In this document: positions 11,528 through 21,537 of the stretch, piece by piece
How positions within the stretch are numbered: position 1 is the stretch's first letter
Layout of the letters: each line of letters opens with the position of its first letter
Assembly: GCF_000815225.1 (NCBI RefSeq)
Contig: NZ_CP010427.1
Coordinates: forward strand, 1,488,001-1,552,000
DNA length: 64,000 bases
Direction: 5' to 3'
Source of the DNA: Allofrancisella guangzhouensis
Lineage (GTDB): Bacteria; Pseudomonadota; Gammaproteobacteria; Francisellales; Francisellaceae
The notes under the pieces: generated by a model
What the model was told of the DNA's origin: nothing
The model's database searches: none
The model's input: only the letters and a program-made list of their open reading frames with translations
Made by a program: the position numbers and the translations under genes

Positions 11528-12951
11528 TAAAAAGCTATCTTTTTTCTATAAGCGTCTTATTTATTTTTTTTTGTAACAGCTATGCTGATATAGCATCTAG
11601 CTTATTTCAAAACTCTTTTAACTCAGATTTCAACAACAATAATCAAACAAGTACAACACAGCTACAAAATTCTAATAAGAAAAATCTTATCAATAAAACA
11701 GTTGCTATAGTAAATAATAAACCCATAACCTCCCTTGAACTAGATCAAGAGGTTCAAAAACTCCAAGCTAGTAATCCACAGGTGGCTCAATTCAATACTG
11801 ATGAGCTAACTATAAAAAGGCTTGCTCTTCAAGATTTGATATCTCAAAGTGTATTAATTCAGTTAGCCGAGCAAAATAATATTACAATCTCAGAGCAACA
11901 ATTAGACTCAGCTATACAAGAAATAGCTGCTAAAAATGGTATGTCTGTAGATTCATTACGGTTAAACCTAGAAGCATCCGGTATGTCATTTAGTAAATAT
12001 AAAGATAAAATACGTCAGCAGCTAATGGTTAACCAATTGCAGCAACAAGCTATTGCTCAGCAAGTATATGTTTCTCCAGAAGAAATTCAAAAATACTTAA
12101 AAAAACATCAAAAAGAATTCTATAGACAAATGTCTCCAGTCAAGACCTATAGTCTTAAAAATCTTATCATAGCTTTGCCTGATTCAAAAAAAGCTAGAAA
12201 AGATAAAATTGGATTATTAAAAAAGTTAGCTATGGCTGTTAATAACGGTGATATTAGCTTCTCTGATGTTGTAGAACAATTCTCAGAAGCTCCTAATGCA
12301 AGTACAGGAGGAACTGTTAGCCACCCTCTTAAATTTGATGCTATACCGAGCATTTATAAAACAAAAGTAGAAAAACTTAAAGAAGGTCAAGCATCTGAAC
12401 CTTTTATTGTAAACAACACTGTGCAAATGATCTATATTGATAACATACACACCCAAGCTCCTTTGCTAAGTAAGGAAATCACCAAATACTATGTCTACGG
12501 CATAGTCATAAAAGTAGGTGGTAGCATGACTGAAAAGGGTGCAAAAAGCTCTCTTGATAGAGCTCTTGTTGCTCTATCAAGTGGCGAGATTTTCACAAAA
12601 GTAGCAGAAAAATTTAATCAAGACTATGATCACGCTGATGGTGAATTTGGCTGGGTGTCAACTTTAGATACCCCTCCTTCTCTACCACCCACTGCTTTTG
12701 CAAAACTACAGACCCTCAAAGAAGATGAGTTTTCTGATGTTTTCCAAGCTGATCCAAAAACTTGGATGATTTTAAAATACACTAAAACAAAAAACTACAA
12801 TGCTGCAGAAGAATTAAAAGAACAAAAAGCCTTGGAAGCAATTTTCTCAGAAAAAGCCCAACAAATATATAAAACCTGGCTAACTTCCATGAAAGACGAT
12901 GCTTATATAGAAATTCTGGAAGATGATCTTAAAACACCAGATTTGTATTAA
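11524..12951 (+). CDS. surA: Periplasmic peptidyl-prolyl isomerase / outer-membrane chaperone SurA
   Basis: Chaperone for outer-membrane proteins such as LptD, encoded just upstream. I place the start at the ATG at 11524: it follows GGGAGGTG with 9-10 bases spacing, overlaps the lptD stop as ATGA, and gives a clean signal peptide ([21 protein letters not shown]). An upstream in-frame ATG at 11506 would add six residues before it. The SurA N-domain ([19 protein letters not shown]) is followed by two parvulin modules, the second recognisable by [20 protein letters not shown]. An Asn/Ser/Thr-rich linker separates the signal peptide from the N-domain. Confidence 0.94.
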   Translation: MIKSYLFSISVLFIFFCNSYADIASSLFQNSFNSDFNNNNQTSTTQLQNSNKKNLINKTVAIVNNKPITSLELDQEVQKLQASNPQVAQFNTDELTIKRLALQDLISQSVLIQLAEQNNITISEQQLDSAIQEIAAKNGMSVDSLRLNLEASGMSFSKYKDKIRQQLMVNQLQQQAIAQQVYVSPEEIQKYLKKHQKEFYRQMSPVKTYSLKNLIIALPDSKKARKDKIGLLKKLAMAVNNGDISFSDVVEQFSEAPNASTGGTVSHPLKFDAIPSIYKTKVEKLKEGQASEPFIVNNTVQMIYIDNIHTQAPLLSKEITKYYVYGIVIKVGGSMTEKGAKSSLDRALVALSSGEIFTKVAEKFNQDYDHADGEFGWVSTLDTPPSLPPTAFAKLQTLKEDEFSDVFQADPKTWMILKYTKTKNYNAAEELKEQKALEAIFSEKAQQIYKTWLTSMKDDAYIEILEDDLKTPDLY

Positions 12952-12964
12952 ATAGGTTAATCAT

Positions 12965-13756
12965 ATGCAATATAAAACCAAAGCAAAGAAGTTTTTAGGA
13001 CAAAATTTTTTGCAAGATGAAAATATCATCCAAAAGATAGTTCAATTAGCAAATATAAATAAAAATGATACTGTGTTAGAAATAGGACCAGGTTTAGGAG
13101 CATTAACCCGCCATTTGCTTAGCAAATCTAACGATATTAATGTGGTTGAATTTGACTATACTATCATAGAATCATTACTTGATAACTGTAAGACATATGG
13201 TGAACCTAAAGTTTACAATGAAGATTTTCTTGAATTTAATATTGATAAAATATCTATGCCAAACAACAAAGTAAAGTTGATTGGCAATTTACCTTATAAT
13301 ATTTCCACCCCTATATTATTTAAAGTAATAAGCTTGGGTGACAAAGTTATTGATGCTCATTTTATGCTCCAGAAAGAAATGGTCGATAGAATAATATCGC
13401 CACCAAACACCAAAGTTTATGGAAGGCTTTCAGTTATTTTACAATACCATTTTACATGTAGCTACATTCTTAAAATCCCACCTGAGGTTTTCTATCCTAA
13501 ACCAAAAGTTGATTCTGCAATAATTAGATTAAAACCAAGAACTGATAAGCCTTACTTAAAGGATTACAACTTTTTTGAAAAACTTGTAAAACTAAGCTTT
13601 GCACAACGCCGAAAAACTCTGCATAATAACCTTAAGGAAATTTTAAAACAACAGAATATTGACTCTAGATGCTTACCTATCGATACCAATCTTAGAGCAG
13701 AAAACCTAAGTGTTAATGATTTTGTTAATTTAGCAAACTTCTTAAGTCAGGAATAA
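12965..13756 (+). CDS. rsmA: 16S rRNA dimethyladenosine transferase RsmA (KsgA)
   Basis: Uses S-adenosylmethionine to dimethylate two adjacent adenines near the 3' end of 16S rRNA. The Rossmann methyltransferase signature is intact: [25 protein letters not shown] (SAM-binding motif I) and the catalytic NLPYNIST (motif IV). The C-terminal helical domain carries [15 protein letters not shown]. The length of 263 fits the family. It lies 13 bases after surA and 2 bases before apaH, the classical lptD-surA-rsmA-apaH order shared with many gammaproteobacteria. Confidence 0.97.
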   Translation: MQYKTKAKKFLGQNFLQDENIIQKIVQLANINKNDTVLEIGPGLGALTRHLLSKSNDINVVEFDYTIIESLLDNCKTYGEPKVYNEDFLEFNIDKISMPNNKVKLIGNLPYNISTPILFKVISLGDKVIDAHFMLQKEMVDRIISPPNTKVYGRLSVILQYHFTCSYILKIPPEVFYPKPKVDSAIIRLKPRTDKPYLKDYNFFEKLVKLSFAQRRKTLHNNLKEILKQQNIDSRCLPIDTNLRAENLSVNDFVNLANFLSQE

Positions 13757-13758
13757 CA

Positions 13759-14586
13759 ATGGCTACTTATATAATTGGAGACGTACAAGGTTGCTATGAC
13801 GAACTACAACTTTTGTTAGAAAAAATAAAGTTCTACAAAAACACAGATAAACTTATTTTCGCTGGCGATATTATAAATAAAGGTCCAAAATCACTTGAAA
13901 CAATAAATTTTATTATGTCTCTTAGAGAAAAAGCTCAACTTGTTTTAGGAAACCATGAAATACTATTTTTAGCTATCAGCTATAATTTCTTACCTTCAAG
14001 TAATAAACATACTTTTGATGAAATTTTAAATGCTCCTAATCTTAAAGAAATTCAAGAATGGCTTTGTAACCAAAAATTCCTAATAAAGCTTAATAACTAT
14101 TTTATAACTCATGCTGGTATTCCACATATTTGGTCACCTAAAAAAGCCATAAAGAGAGCTAATGAGGTCGAATTTGTTTTTAAAAATGAAACTACAAGAA
14201 AATTACTACTAGCCAACCTTTTTAATGAAGAAATTGCAAAATGGGATAAAGAGCTCGAGGGAATAGAAAGATGGCTATGTATACTTAACTACTTCACTAG
14301 AATGAGAGCTATAAAAAAAGATGGTGAATTAGACCTAAAATTTAGTTCAACGATTGATAACATGCCAAAAAATTTTGGACCATGGTTTAAACTTAGACAC
14401 AAAAAGTTCAAAGCTGAACAAACTATAATTTTTGGACATTGGGCTGCGCTTAACGGAATAACTAACGACAAAAGTATAATTGCTTTAGATACTGGATGTG
14501 TTTTTGGTGGTAAGCTAACCTGTTATTGTGTTGAAAACAAAAAATTTATTAGAGTTAATGCAATCAAAAGCTATAGGAATATTTAA
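13759..14586 (+). CDS. apaH: Symmetrical diadenosine tetraphosphatase ApaH
   Basis: Hydrolyses Ap4A to two ADP. The metallophosphatase signature is complete: GDVQGCYDEL, FAGDIINKGP, VLGNHEILFL, then FITHAGIPHIW and FGHWAAL for the later metal ligands. At 275 residues it is the normal size. The gene is tightly packed: two bases after rsmA, and its TAA is followed directly by the ATG of aroQ, so it is co-transcribed with both. Loss of ApaH raises Ap4A and alters stress responses in other bacteria. Confidence 0.96.
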   Translation: MATYIIGDVQGCYDELQLLLEKIKFYKNTDKLIFAGDIINKGPKSLETINFIMSLREKAQLVLGNHEILFLAISYNFLPSSNKHTFDEILNAPNLKEIQEWLCNQKFLIKLNNYFITHAGIPHIWSPKKAIKRANEVEFVFKNETTRKLLLANLFNEEIAKWDKELEGIERWLCILNYFTRMRAIKKDGELDLKFSSTIDNMPKNFGPWFKLRHKKFKAEQTIIFGHWAALNGITNDKSIIALDTGCVFGGKLTCYCVENKKFIRVNAIKSYRNI

Positions 14587-15051
14587 ATGGATATTTTAGT
14601 AATTAATGGTCCAAATCTTAATTTATTAGGAACTAGGGAGCCTAATGTATATGGTAATAAAACCCTTAAAGATATAAATCTAGAACTTTCTAACCTAACA
14701 AAAGAACATAAAATAACTTTGGAGTTTTTTCAAAGTAATCATGAGGGTGAAATTATTGATAAAATACAGCAAACATCAGCCAAATTTATTATCATAAATC
14801 CCGCTGCATACACACATACTAGTGTAGCAATAAGAGATGCCTTTTTAGCCACACACAAGCCTTTTATTGAAATACATTTATCTAATATATATAATAGGGA
14901 GGAGTTTAGGTCTAAGTCACTTCTGTCAGACATTGCTTACGGAGGCATATTTGGTCTTGGTGCAAATGGCTATACCTTAGCTGTAATAGAAGCTATAAAT
15001 TATATAAATACTAAAGGAGAAAAAAATGGATTTATTAAAAGCGATAGATAG
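14587..15051 (+). CDS. aroQ: 3-dehydroquinate dehydratase, type II
   Basis: Third step of the shikimate pathway (dehydroquinate to dehydroshikimate). The type II signature is clear: [17 protein letters not shown] with the catalytic Tyr and flexible-loop Arg, the substrate-contacting [15 protein letters not shown], and [14 protein letters not shown] with the catalytic His. It has 154 residues, as expected for the dodecameric type II enzyme. The ATG follows the apaH stop without a gap, and its 3' end overlaps accB by 26 bases in another frame, indicating coupled translation of the amino-acid and fatty-acid biosynthesis genes. Confidence 0.97.
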   Translation: MDILVINGPNLNLLGTREPNVYGNKTLKDINLELSNLTKEHKITLEFFQSNHEGEIIDKIQQTSAKFIIINPAAYTHTSVAIRDAFLATHKPFIEIHLSNIYNREEFRSKSLLSDIAYGGIFGLGANGYTLAVIEAINYINTKGEKNGFIKSDR

Positions 15052-15508
15052 AGTAGCCGAGATTCTCAATTCTAGCGACATTAAAGAAATAAAAATCAAA
15101 GATGGTGGATCTAGTATTTTTATGACCAAGAATAATACAGCTGCCACAAGTGTGATTTCCGCTCCTGTTGCAAGTAATATAACTCCTGTTGCATCAGCAC
15201 CAGTAGCCAACTCAAATCCAATGTCTTCTATTAGCACAGTAACTACTACATCTGCTGTTGAGGAAACTTTAAATGGTGAAGAAGTTAAATCCCCTATGGT
15301 TGGAACTTTCTACGGTTCTCCTTCTCCGGATGCAGCCGTATATGTTAAAGAAGGTCAGCAAGTCAAAAAAGGGGATGTTTTATGTATTATCGAAGCAATG
15401 AAAATAATGAATAAAATTGAAGCTGAAAAAGCTGGTAAAATAGTTAAAATCCTTGCTAAAGACGGTGATCCTGTTCAGTATGATCAACCTCTATTTATAA
15501 TTGAATAA
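15026..15508 (+). CDS. accB: Biotin carboxyl carrier protein of acetyl-CoA carboxylase
   Basis: Carries CO2 on biotin between AccC and the carboxyltransferase. The C-terminal biotinyl domain has the canonical EAMKIMN with the biotin lysine at Lys126, 35 residues from the end. The N-terminal assembly segment (1-33) is followed by a flexible Ala/Pro/Ser/Thr linker (about 40-82), the normal AccB layout. It begins inside aroQ with an AAGGAG ribosome site just upstream and is followed by accC. BirA, which would attach the biotin, is encoded at 20737-21537 in this window. Confidence 0.98.
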   Translation: MDLLKAIDRVAEILNSSDIKEIKIKDGGSSIFMTKNNTAATSVISAPVASNITPVASAPVANSNPMSSISTVTTTSAVEETLNGEEVKSPMVGTFYGSPSPDAAVYVKEGQQVKKGDVLCIIEAMKIMNKIEAEKAGKIVKILAKDGDPVQYDQPLFIIE

Positions 15509-15568
15509 CTTGGTCATAATCTTTTAATAAAGAGAAATCTAGTACAAATTCTTAAGAGGTAATATAAA

Positions 15569-16924
15569 ATGATTAAAAAAGTACTAATCGCCAATAGAGG
15601 TGAGATAGCTCTTAGGATTCTGAGAGCTTGTAAAGAGCTAGGCATTAAAACTGTAGCTGTTTACTCAACTGCTGACGCTGATCTTATGCATGTCAAGCTA
15701 GCTGATGAGGCTGTTTGTATAGGACCTGCAGCTCCTAATCTTAGTTATTTAAATATCCAAAGTATAATTACAGCTGCTGAAATCACTAATGCAGATGCTA
15801 TACACCCTGGCTATGGCTTTTTATCAGAAAATGCTAAATTTGCTAAAGCTGTTGAAGAAAGCGGGTTCATTTTTATAGGCCCTCGCCCAGAAAGTATAGA
15901 AATTATGGGTGATAAAGTTGAAGCTATCAAATATATGAAAAAAGCTGGTGTACCTTGTGTACCTGGTTCAGGTGGTTCTCTAGGTAGCGATGATAAGAAA
16001 AACCTAGAAATTGCTGAAAAAATTGGCTACCCAGTGATTATCAAAGCTGCTGGTGGTGGCGGTGGTCGAGGCATGAGTATCGTTAGAAAGAAAGAGGATT
16101 TAATAAGTGCTATCTCTTTAACTAAGAGTGAAGCAAGAATCGCTTTTAATAACGATATGGTTTACATGGAAAAATTTCTAGAAAACCCTCGTCATATTGA
16201 AATTCAAGTTTTTGGAGATGGTCAAGGTAAAGCAGTATATTTGTTTGAAAGAGATTGCTCTACACAGAGAAGGCATCAAAAAGTTATTGAAGAAGCTCCT
16301 GCAATTGGTCTTACAGATAAAGAAAGAAAGAAAATTGGCGAACAGTGTGTAAATGCTTGTAAGGTTCTTAAATATCGTGGTGCTGGTACATTTGAATTCT
16401 TATATGAAAATGGGGAGTTTTATTTCATTGAAATGAACACTAGAATTCAAGTTGAACACCCTGTTACAGAGTCTATCACATCTACAGACCTCATAAAAGA
16501 GCAAATAAAAGTTGCTAATGGTCAAGGCTTAAGCTGGAAGCAAGAAGATATTTCCATCGTTGGGCATGCTATAGAGTGCAGAATTAACGCTGAAGATCCT
16601 GAAAGAATGATTCCTTCCCCAGGAAAAATAAACGTCTATCACCCACCAGGTGGCCCTAGGGTTCGAGTGGATTCTCATATTTACTCTGGTTACACCGTAC
16701 CGCCTAACTATGACTCTATGATAGCAAAAGTTATCGTACGTGCACATGATAGAGAAACTGCTCTACAAAAGATGCGTACAGCTCTTGAAGAAATGGTTAT
16801 AAATGGTATTAAAACTAATATACCCCTTCATCAAGAAATATTAAGCAATGAAGCTTTTATTAAAGGTGGAACAAATATTCATTTCTTAGAAAAGCTGTTA
16901 GAAAGCAAGAAAAATTCTAAATAG
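15569..16924 (+). CDS. accC: Biotin carboxylase subunit of acetyl-CoA carboxylase
   Basis: ATP-grasp enzyme that carboxylates the biotin on AccB, the first committed step of fatty-acid synthesis. The N-terminal [14 protein letters not shown], the Gly-rich [13 protein letters not shown] loop, the [17 protein letters not shown] segment and [14 protein letters not shown] are all intact. The 451-residue length is standard. A 60-base gap follows accB, with an AAGAGGT ribosome site; the pair would be expressed together. It closes the lptD-to-accC collinear run. Confidence 0.98.
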   Translation: MIKKVLIANRGEIALRILRACKELGIKTVAVYSTADADLMHVKLADEAVCIGPAAPNLSYLNIQSIITAAEITNADAIHPGYGFLSENAKFAKAVEESGFIFIGPRPESIEIMGDKVEAIKYMKKAGVPCVPGSGGSLGSDDKKNLEIAEKIGYPVIIKAAGGGGGRGMSIVRKKEDLISAISLTKSEARIAFNNDMVYMEKFLENPRHIEIQVFGDGQGKAVYLFERDCSTQRRHQKVIEEAPAIGLTDKERKKIGEQCVNACKVLKYRGAGTFEFLYENGEFYFIEMNTRIQVEHPVTESITSTDLIKEQIKVANGQGLSWKQEDISIVGHAIECRINAEDPERMIPSPGKINVYHPPGGPRVRVDSHIYSGYTVPPNYDSMIAKVIVRAHDRETALQKMRTALEEMVINGIKTNIPLHQEILSNEAFIKGGTNIHFLEKLLESKKNSK

Positions 16925-17000
16925 TACTATCTACATCTTCATTTTAATTTGTTCCTTTTTCTTATATAATTCTACTTAAATAAAATAAAATTGCGTAAAT

Positions 17001-17690
17001 ATGCATAATTTCCAAACTTTTCTAAAAAATACTCGAGAATCTAAAAACCTAGAACAAAAAACTATCGCAGATGCTACAAATCTATCAGTAGAAGCTATTG
17101 AAAATATAGAAAACTCTGATAACGATATCCTTTTACAAAACTCTAGTACTTTACTAAAGAATCAAGTTAGAAGATATTGTGAATATTTGGAAATTCCAGA
17201 AAAAAAAATCACTTCAATACTAAATAAAATTGATATCCTGTATTACAAGAAGTCTAAATATGGTAAATTAAAACTCTTTGACTACCTCAATAGACTAGCA
17301 ATAATAATTATAGCTTTCATAGTGATAGTTTTAGTCGCTAAACTTATTAAAGAGAGCATTTATGAGACTAAAGCTTTTAACACTAAAAGCTCTAAAACTT
17401 CTATAATTTACACTCCTATAAATTATGATATTGATAATTCTGAGAAAAGTGGTCCTGAAGGTAATCCAACAACAGCTAACACTAACGATAATAAACAAAT
17501 ATCAGCTCACCCACCTGCTACTGCAGACACGAGTCAAATAATTATAGATGAGCCTAATAGTAATAACTCTACAGAACAAAGCTCAGCTCCAGCTGAAATT
17601 AATAATAATGAAAAAAACCAAAACCTCCAAACTCCTATCACTAGTGATTCTATAGATGATATAGTCTCTCAATATTTTTCTAAAAAATAG
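17001..17690 (+). CDS. RodZ-like protein: N-terminal helix-turn-helix plus one membrane segment
   Basis: A 229-residue protein with a RodZ-type HTH_25 domain (about residues 4-75: LKNTRESKNLEQKTIADATN, then the VRRYCEYLEI helix), a basic stretch, and one transmembrane helix at about 98-114 (LAIIIIAFIVIVLVAKL). The rest is a low-complexity Asn/Ser/Thr/Pro-rich periplasmic tail. RodZ proteins bind MreB from the cytoplasm and help set rod shape. The C-terminal beta domain of E. coli RodZ is absent, so this is a short version. It is 76 bases after accC and may be read from its own promoter. Confidence 0.75.
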   Translation: MHNFQTFLKNTRESKNLEQKTIADATNLSVEAIENIENSDNDILLQNSSTLLKNQVRRYCEYLEIPEKKITSILNKIDILYYKKSKYGKLKLFDYLNRLAIIIIAFIVIVLVAKLIKESIYETKAFNTKSSKTSIIYTPINYDIDNSEKSGPEGNPTTANTNDNKQISAHPPATADTSQIIIDEPNSNNSTEQSSAPAEINNNEKNQNLQTPITSDSIDDIVSQYFSKK

Positions 17691-18102
17691 ATAAGTTTTT
17701 TATATTTTCAAAGCTTATAACGCTATAAAACTCAAGTTACACAGCATAAAATTTAGTAAACTTAGCTTAAACACATTAGTTGCCATTAATATGAAAGCTA
17801 TCAGTATAAGCAAAGTTAACTACTGTCAATTTTTGATAATAAACCATGAGAATTATATTCCTACATGTTATGCGGAACATGCTAAGGAACATACCCATGA
17901 TGCTACAAATCGTTTTATCACAAAACCAAAATACTCCATCCTTGGTATAGCATACCTGCAGGAGCCGTTAGGAAATAGTATACCGGTACTGTTGATAAAG
18001 AAAGGTCCCTCGACTTAGAACCTAGAAAATTAGGATATAGCATAGATTTTGGTTAAAAAAGAGATTTAGTATATCACAAGTTTAAAGGAGGGAAAACCTA
18101 AT
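17691..18102. other. 412-base gap holding a transposase remnant
   Basis: Between the rodZ-like gene and the ankyrin gene. It contains a 75-codon open frame read as a transposase remnant (17791-18018). The remaining DNA is AT-rich with no gene seen. A strong AAGGAGGG ribosome site at the right edge belongs to the ankyrin gene. I could not find convincing IS ends. Confidence 0.5.
17791..18018 (+). pseudogene. Degenerate N-terminal fragment of a DDE transposase
   Basis: A 75-codon open frame beginning MKAISISKVNYCQFLIINHE. The first half, with NYIPTCYAEHAKEHTHDATN, follows the N-terminal pattern Y-x-T-x-x-A-x-H-x-x-x-x-x-H-D-x-x-N-R known from IS701/IS4-like transposases. The resemblance stops after about residue 45, and the remainder is unrelated, so this is a truncated relic rather than a working gene. 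The pattern was recognised by eye; a protein search would settle it. Confidence 0.45.
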
Positions 18103-19695
18103 ATGGCTTTTAATCTTGATAAAAATTTAAAAGAAAATTTAAAAGATATCTCAGATAAATGTGGTTGGGGTAATTACTATACTGCTTTAGGACTACCAAC
18201 AGGTTTATGTTTTGGTCTTGCTGCTATGTGGGGCCAAGCATATTTGGCTAATGATCTTAAAACCTTTTATAAGAGATTAAAGGTACTTACAAGTAGTTCC
18301 TTAAAAGGACAATTTCAAGGTACTTCCTATGATAACTTAACAGACCTTATTAAAGCAGTATGTAGTTATGAAAAACAACTATCTAAAAACCATAAATCAA
18401 TTGAGCAATTAAACTATAGCGATAAAAATGTATATAAATTAATCATATCGATAAGAGCTTTCTTAGATGGATTACTTGCATATCATAAAGGCATGTATAA
18501 TTTGGTTAGTAGAGATAAAAGGTACTTCGGCCAAAGCGTACTAAAAACTTCACAATTGGTTATAAGTAATACGTTAACCAATGTTAGTAAAGAAAAATTT
18601 AGTGCTCAAAACCCTGATATCTCTTATCAAAAAAATTCGACTTTTATAGAAATATATAACTACCCCTTTATTGGTAATCAAAAAAATTATTGTAGACTTC
18701 TAGAGCCTTTAATTGATGGCCTTAGAAAATATCAACTTCGTTGTTACATTAAGATAAATAGTACAACCCACACAATTGCATTTAATTCTGATTTAGAATT
18801 ATATGATTCTAATAATTTGGGCAAAAATAAGATTGATTCCAAGAACTTTTGTAGTATAGGACAGTTAGTCAATGGTATTTTTAAAGCTTTTAAATTTAGC
18901 AAAGAGTCGGATAAACTCTCAGCTTTAAATATATCAGCTTATATAAGTCCAAAAAATAAAGCTGATCAATTTAGTAGCTTCTATAATGAGTCTGATTTAA
19001 AAAGCAGCCTCACTAATACCAAAAATGAAATATATAATAGATTAACTAAATACATAAATGATATACCATGGGAGGACCACAAAGAGCGAGCAATATCTAC
19101 TCGTAATAAACTAACAACTATAAATGTGGATGATCTTTATGAGCTCATTTATGAAGAAGCATTATCACCAGATAATAATTTAGAATATAGAAAAATTATT
19201 GTAGAATCACTAACAAATATCAGAATTACTTATACAAATAAAATAATAGGTGACGGTAACTACTATAAAAAAATGCTTAAGAATATTTTTGATAGAGGTT
19301 ATCACAAGGATACTAATTTACTATATATTGCCTGCCAAAGTGGTCATACGGAAATAATTGATTTGTTACTAAAGGAGGGTAGTTCTGATATAAACAAAGC
19401 TAGAAATACTGGAGGGTCAACCCCTTTATATACTGCATGCCAAAACGGTCATACAGAAATAGTTAGTTTGTTACTAAAAAATGGTGCAGACATAAACAAA
19501 GCTAGAAATACCGGAACAACCCCTTTATTTATTGCTTGCCAAAACGGCCATATAGAAATAGTTAGTTTGTTACTAAAGAATGGTGCTGATATAAACAAAA
19601 CTAAAAATACTGGAACAACCCCTTTATCTATTGCTCGCCAGAGTGGTCATACAGAAATAGTTAACTTATTAGAAAAGACACAAGCTTCCCTCTAA
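18103..19695 (+). CDS. Ankyrin-repeat protein with a papain-like (C58-type) Cys-His-Asp arrangement
   Basis: A 530-residue protein without a signal peptide. Residues 1 to about 260 carry what looks like a papain-fold active site: LPTGLCFGLAAMWGQAYL (Cys36), then TTHTIAFNSD (His223) and ELYDSNNLG (Asp235), the spacing and sequence style of YopT/C58-like peptidases. A helical middle region follows, and residues about 403-530 form four ankyrin repeats of 33 residues. The repeats are highly alike at both protein and DNA level, suggesting recent internal duplication. A strong AAGGAGGG ribosome site precedes the ATG. It is paralogous to the protein at 51303-53108, which has lost the catalytic residues. 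The ankyrin part is certain; peptidase activity is inferred. Confidence 0.7.
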   Translation: MAFNLDKNLKENLKDISDKCGWGNYYTALGLPTGLCFGLAAMWGQAYLANDLKTFYKRLKVLTSSSLKGQFQGTSYDNLTDLIKAVCSYEKQLSKNHKSIEQLNYSDKNVYKLIISIRAFLDGLLAYHKGMYNLVSRDKRYFGQSVLKTSQLVISNTLTNVSKEKFSAQNPDISYQKNSTFIEIYNYPFIGNQKNYCRLLEPLIDGLRKYQLRCYIKINSTTHTIAFNSDLELYDSNNLGKNKIDSKNFCSIGQLVNGIFKAFKFSKESDKLSALNISAYISPKNKADQFSSFYNESDLKSSLTNTKNEIYNRLTKYINDIPWEDHKERAISTRNKLTTINVDDLYELIYEEALSPDNNLEYRKIIVESLTNIRITYTNKIIGDGNYYKKMLKNIFDRGYHKDTNLLYIACQSGHTEIIDLLLKEGSSDINKARNTGGSTPLYTACQNGHTEIVSLLLKNGADINKARNTGTTPLFIACQNGHIEIVSLLLKNGADINKTKNTGTTPLSIARQSGHTEIVNLLEKTQASL

Positions 19696-19832
19696 GTTGA
19701 ATCTTAGATTGTATTCTCAGAGTTATAAAATAGTTGAAAGAGGGTTCCAATGCAGTTTATTAGGTGCTTGAATTAGGATACTCAGAAGCAAAAATAGTGT
19801 AATGGTCAAATAAAACTGCAGTTATTAATGAC

Positions 19833-20756
19833 TTAAAAGATAGAAAGTTTTTTAATATTATCAATACTCTCAAGACCCATTAAAAGCCTATCAAATCCCA
19901 GTGCTACCCCAGAACATTGAGGGATTTTATCAATGCATGCAAGTAACTCTTTATCTATATCCAGAACTGTCTTACCTTGTTTATCACGAATTTCTAAATC
20001 AGTCTGAAATCGCTTTAATTGCTCTTGTTTATCAATAAGTTCATAGTAGCCGTTAGCAAGCTCTATTGTATTATAAAAAACCTCAAATCTCGCAGCTACA
20101 AGTTGGTTATTATCATCCGTAACTTTCTTTGCTAAAGCAGACTGCTCAACAGTGTAATTAAAAATAAAATAAACTGTATTTGCTTTATTAAGACTTTTTT
20201 CAATTTTGTAGCTAAATAATATATCTAAACAATCTGCTACACTTGGATTATCTAAACCTTGAACTTTACCGACATATTTATCTACGTAGCCTAGCAACTG
20301 CTCTAAGTTTGCCAAATGTGGATTAAAACCATAACACTTTTCAAATGCCTGTTGGTAACTTAAATAACAAAATTCAAGACTAGGGTTGAGTTTTAAAAAC
20401 AAAATTTCCATTTCTTCCATAAGTTGAAAATAATCTATCCCTATTCTATACCACTCTAACATAGTAAATTCAAAATTATGTAAACTACCACAAGCAGGCT
20501 CATTACGAAATGCTTTACATATTTGGTATATACTACCACTACCAGCAGCTAGAAGTCTTTTCATTGCGTATTCAGGAGAGCTTTGCAGATATCGTCTACC
20601 CACTGCAGTATTAATTGGAAATACATCTATAAATGGGTCTGTGACACCATAGTTATAAGCTAATGGAGTGTCTACCTCCAAAACATTTAAATTTTTAAAA
20701 TATTCACGGATTTTTTCTAAATACTCTGATCTTTTTTTAATATTGTATATGCTCAT
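19833..20756 (-). CDS. epmA: Elongation factor P--(R)-beta-lysine ligase
   Basis: LysRS-like enzyme (also GenX/PoxA) that attaches beta-lysine to EF-P. It has only the class II catalytic core (307 residues, no anticodon-binding domain). Visible motifs: EVDTPLAYNYGVTDPFIDVF, the motif 2 FRNEPACGSLHNFEFTMLEW, and the motif 3 GVALGFDRLLMGL. It is the last gene of the minus-strand operon permease-recJ-birA-epmA and overlaps birA by 20 bases. EpmB, which makes beta-lysine, and EF-P itself are not in the window. Confidence 0.95.
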   Translation of the reverse strand: MSIYNIKKRSEYLEKIREYFKNLNVLEVDTPLAYNYGVTDPFIDVFPINTAVGRRYLQSSPEYAMKRLLAAGSGSIYQICKAFRNEPACGSLHNFEFTMLEWYRIGIDYFQLMEEMEILFLKLNPSLEFCYLSYQQAFEKCYGFNPHLANLEQLLGYVDKYVGKVQGLDNPSVADCLDILFSYKIEKSLNKANTVYFIFNYTVEQSALAKKVTDDNNQLVAARFEVFYNTIELANGYYELIDKQEQLKRFQTDLEIRDKQGKTVLDIDKELLACIDKIPQCSGVALGFDRLLMGLESIDNIKKLSIF

Positions 20757-21537
20757 TTTCTATTACTCTAATTTTACTTATACTTGCTATATCTACCTCA
20801 AACTTATTCATATCCTCTGACTCTAAAATAAGCTTGAGATTATTTGATATACCTTTAGCTGTTGCTTTATAGATTTGGCCACCATAATTAAAAGCTATTT
20901 GCCTATTCAATACATAATCATACTTTGCAAAAGTTTCTAAAGTTTCATCTATACTTTTACTAAAAGACTTTATAATTTCAATAATCATAGACACTAATAA
21001 ATTAGCACTATCTACAGCTTGTCCCCTAATAATAGCTAATGACGTCCATAAACGATCAATCTTTTCATCTAATTCAAACATATTAACATTTATTCCTACA
21101 CCAATGATCACATCAAAGCTAGATTTTTTGATGTTCTTTGTTTCTATTAAGATGCCCGCTAATTTTTGATCTTTATAATAAATGTCATTAGGCAATTTTA
21201 TCTTTAGGTTTTCTCTTGATTCTACTGGTATATAATTTCTAATAGCTTTCAACACTCCTATGGCTACTTTAATACCACTTAAAGTATTTTGGTTTATGCT
21301 AAAATCACAGGAAAACCCTAGCGTTGCGTAGATATTGTCTTTACCTTTAGAGATCCACTCACTTCCTCTTTGACCTTTTCCTTTAGTTTGAGTATCTGCA
21401 TAACATAGGTGATATTTATGAGTAAAATTTTTGTTTAAGATATAATCATTTGTAGAACTTATACTATTAAAATACTCTACTTCGATATCACCTACATTTC
21501 TATGTAAATGATCTTCTATAAATTTATGGTTTTTCAT
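20737..21537 (-). CDS. birA: Biotin--protein ligase, monofunctional
   Basis: Activates biotin with ATP and transfers it to the AccB lysine (encoded at 15026-15508). Visible: ISSTNDYIL, the biotinyl-AMP loop KGKGQRGSEW, KLPNDIYYKDQKLAGILIE with the catalytic Lys, and GVGINVNM. The 266 residues comprise only the catalytic and C-terminal SH3-like domains; the N-terminal winged helix of E. coli BirA is missing, so it cannot act as the bio-operon repressor. The start overlaps the recJ stop by ATGA. Confidence 0.95.
   Translation of the reverse strand: MKNHKFIEDHLHRNVGDIEVEYFNSISSTNDYILNKNFTHKYHLCYADTQTKGKGQRGSEWISKGKDNIYATLGFSCDFSINQNTLSGIKVAIGVLKAIRNYIPVESRENLKIKLPNDIYYKDQKLAGILIETKNIKKSSFDVIIGVGINVNMFELDEKIDRLWTSLAIIRGQAVDSANLLVSMIIEIIKSFSKSIDETLETFAKYDYVLNRQIAFNYGGQIYKATAKGISNNLKLILESEDMNKFEVDIASISKIRVIENEHIQY

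Noticed and set aside
14977-15237. 86-codon minus-strand open frame over aroQ/accB
   Set aside because: Shadow of two well-supported genes; apparent hydrophobicity comes from the Ala/Thr/Ser linker of AccB.
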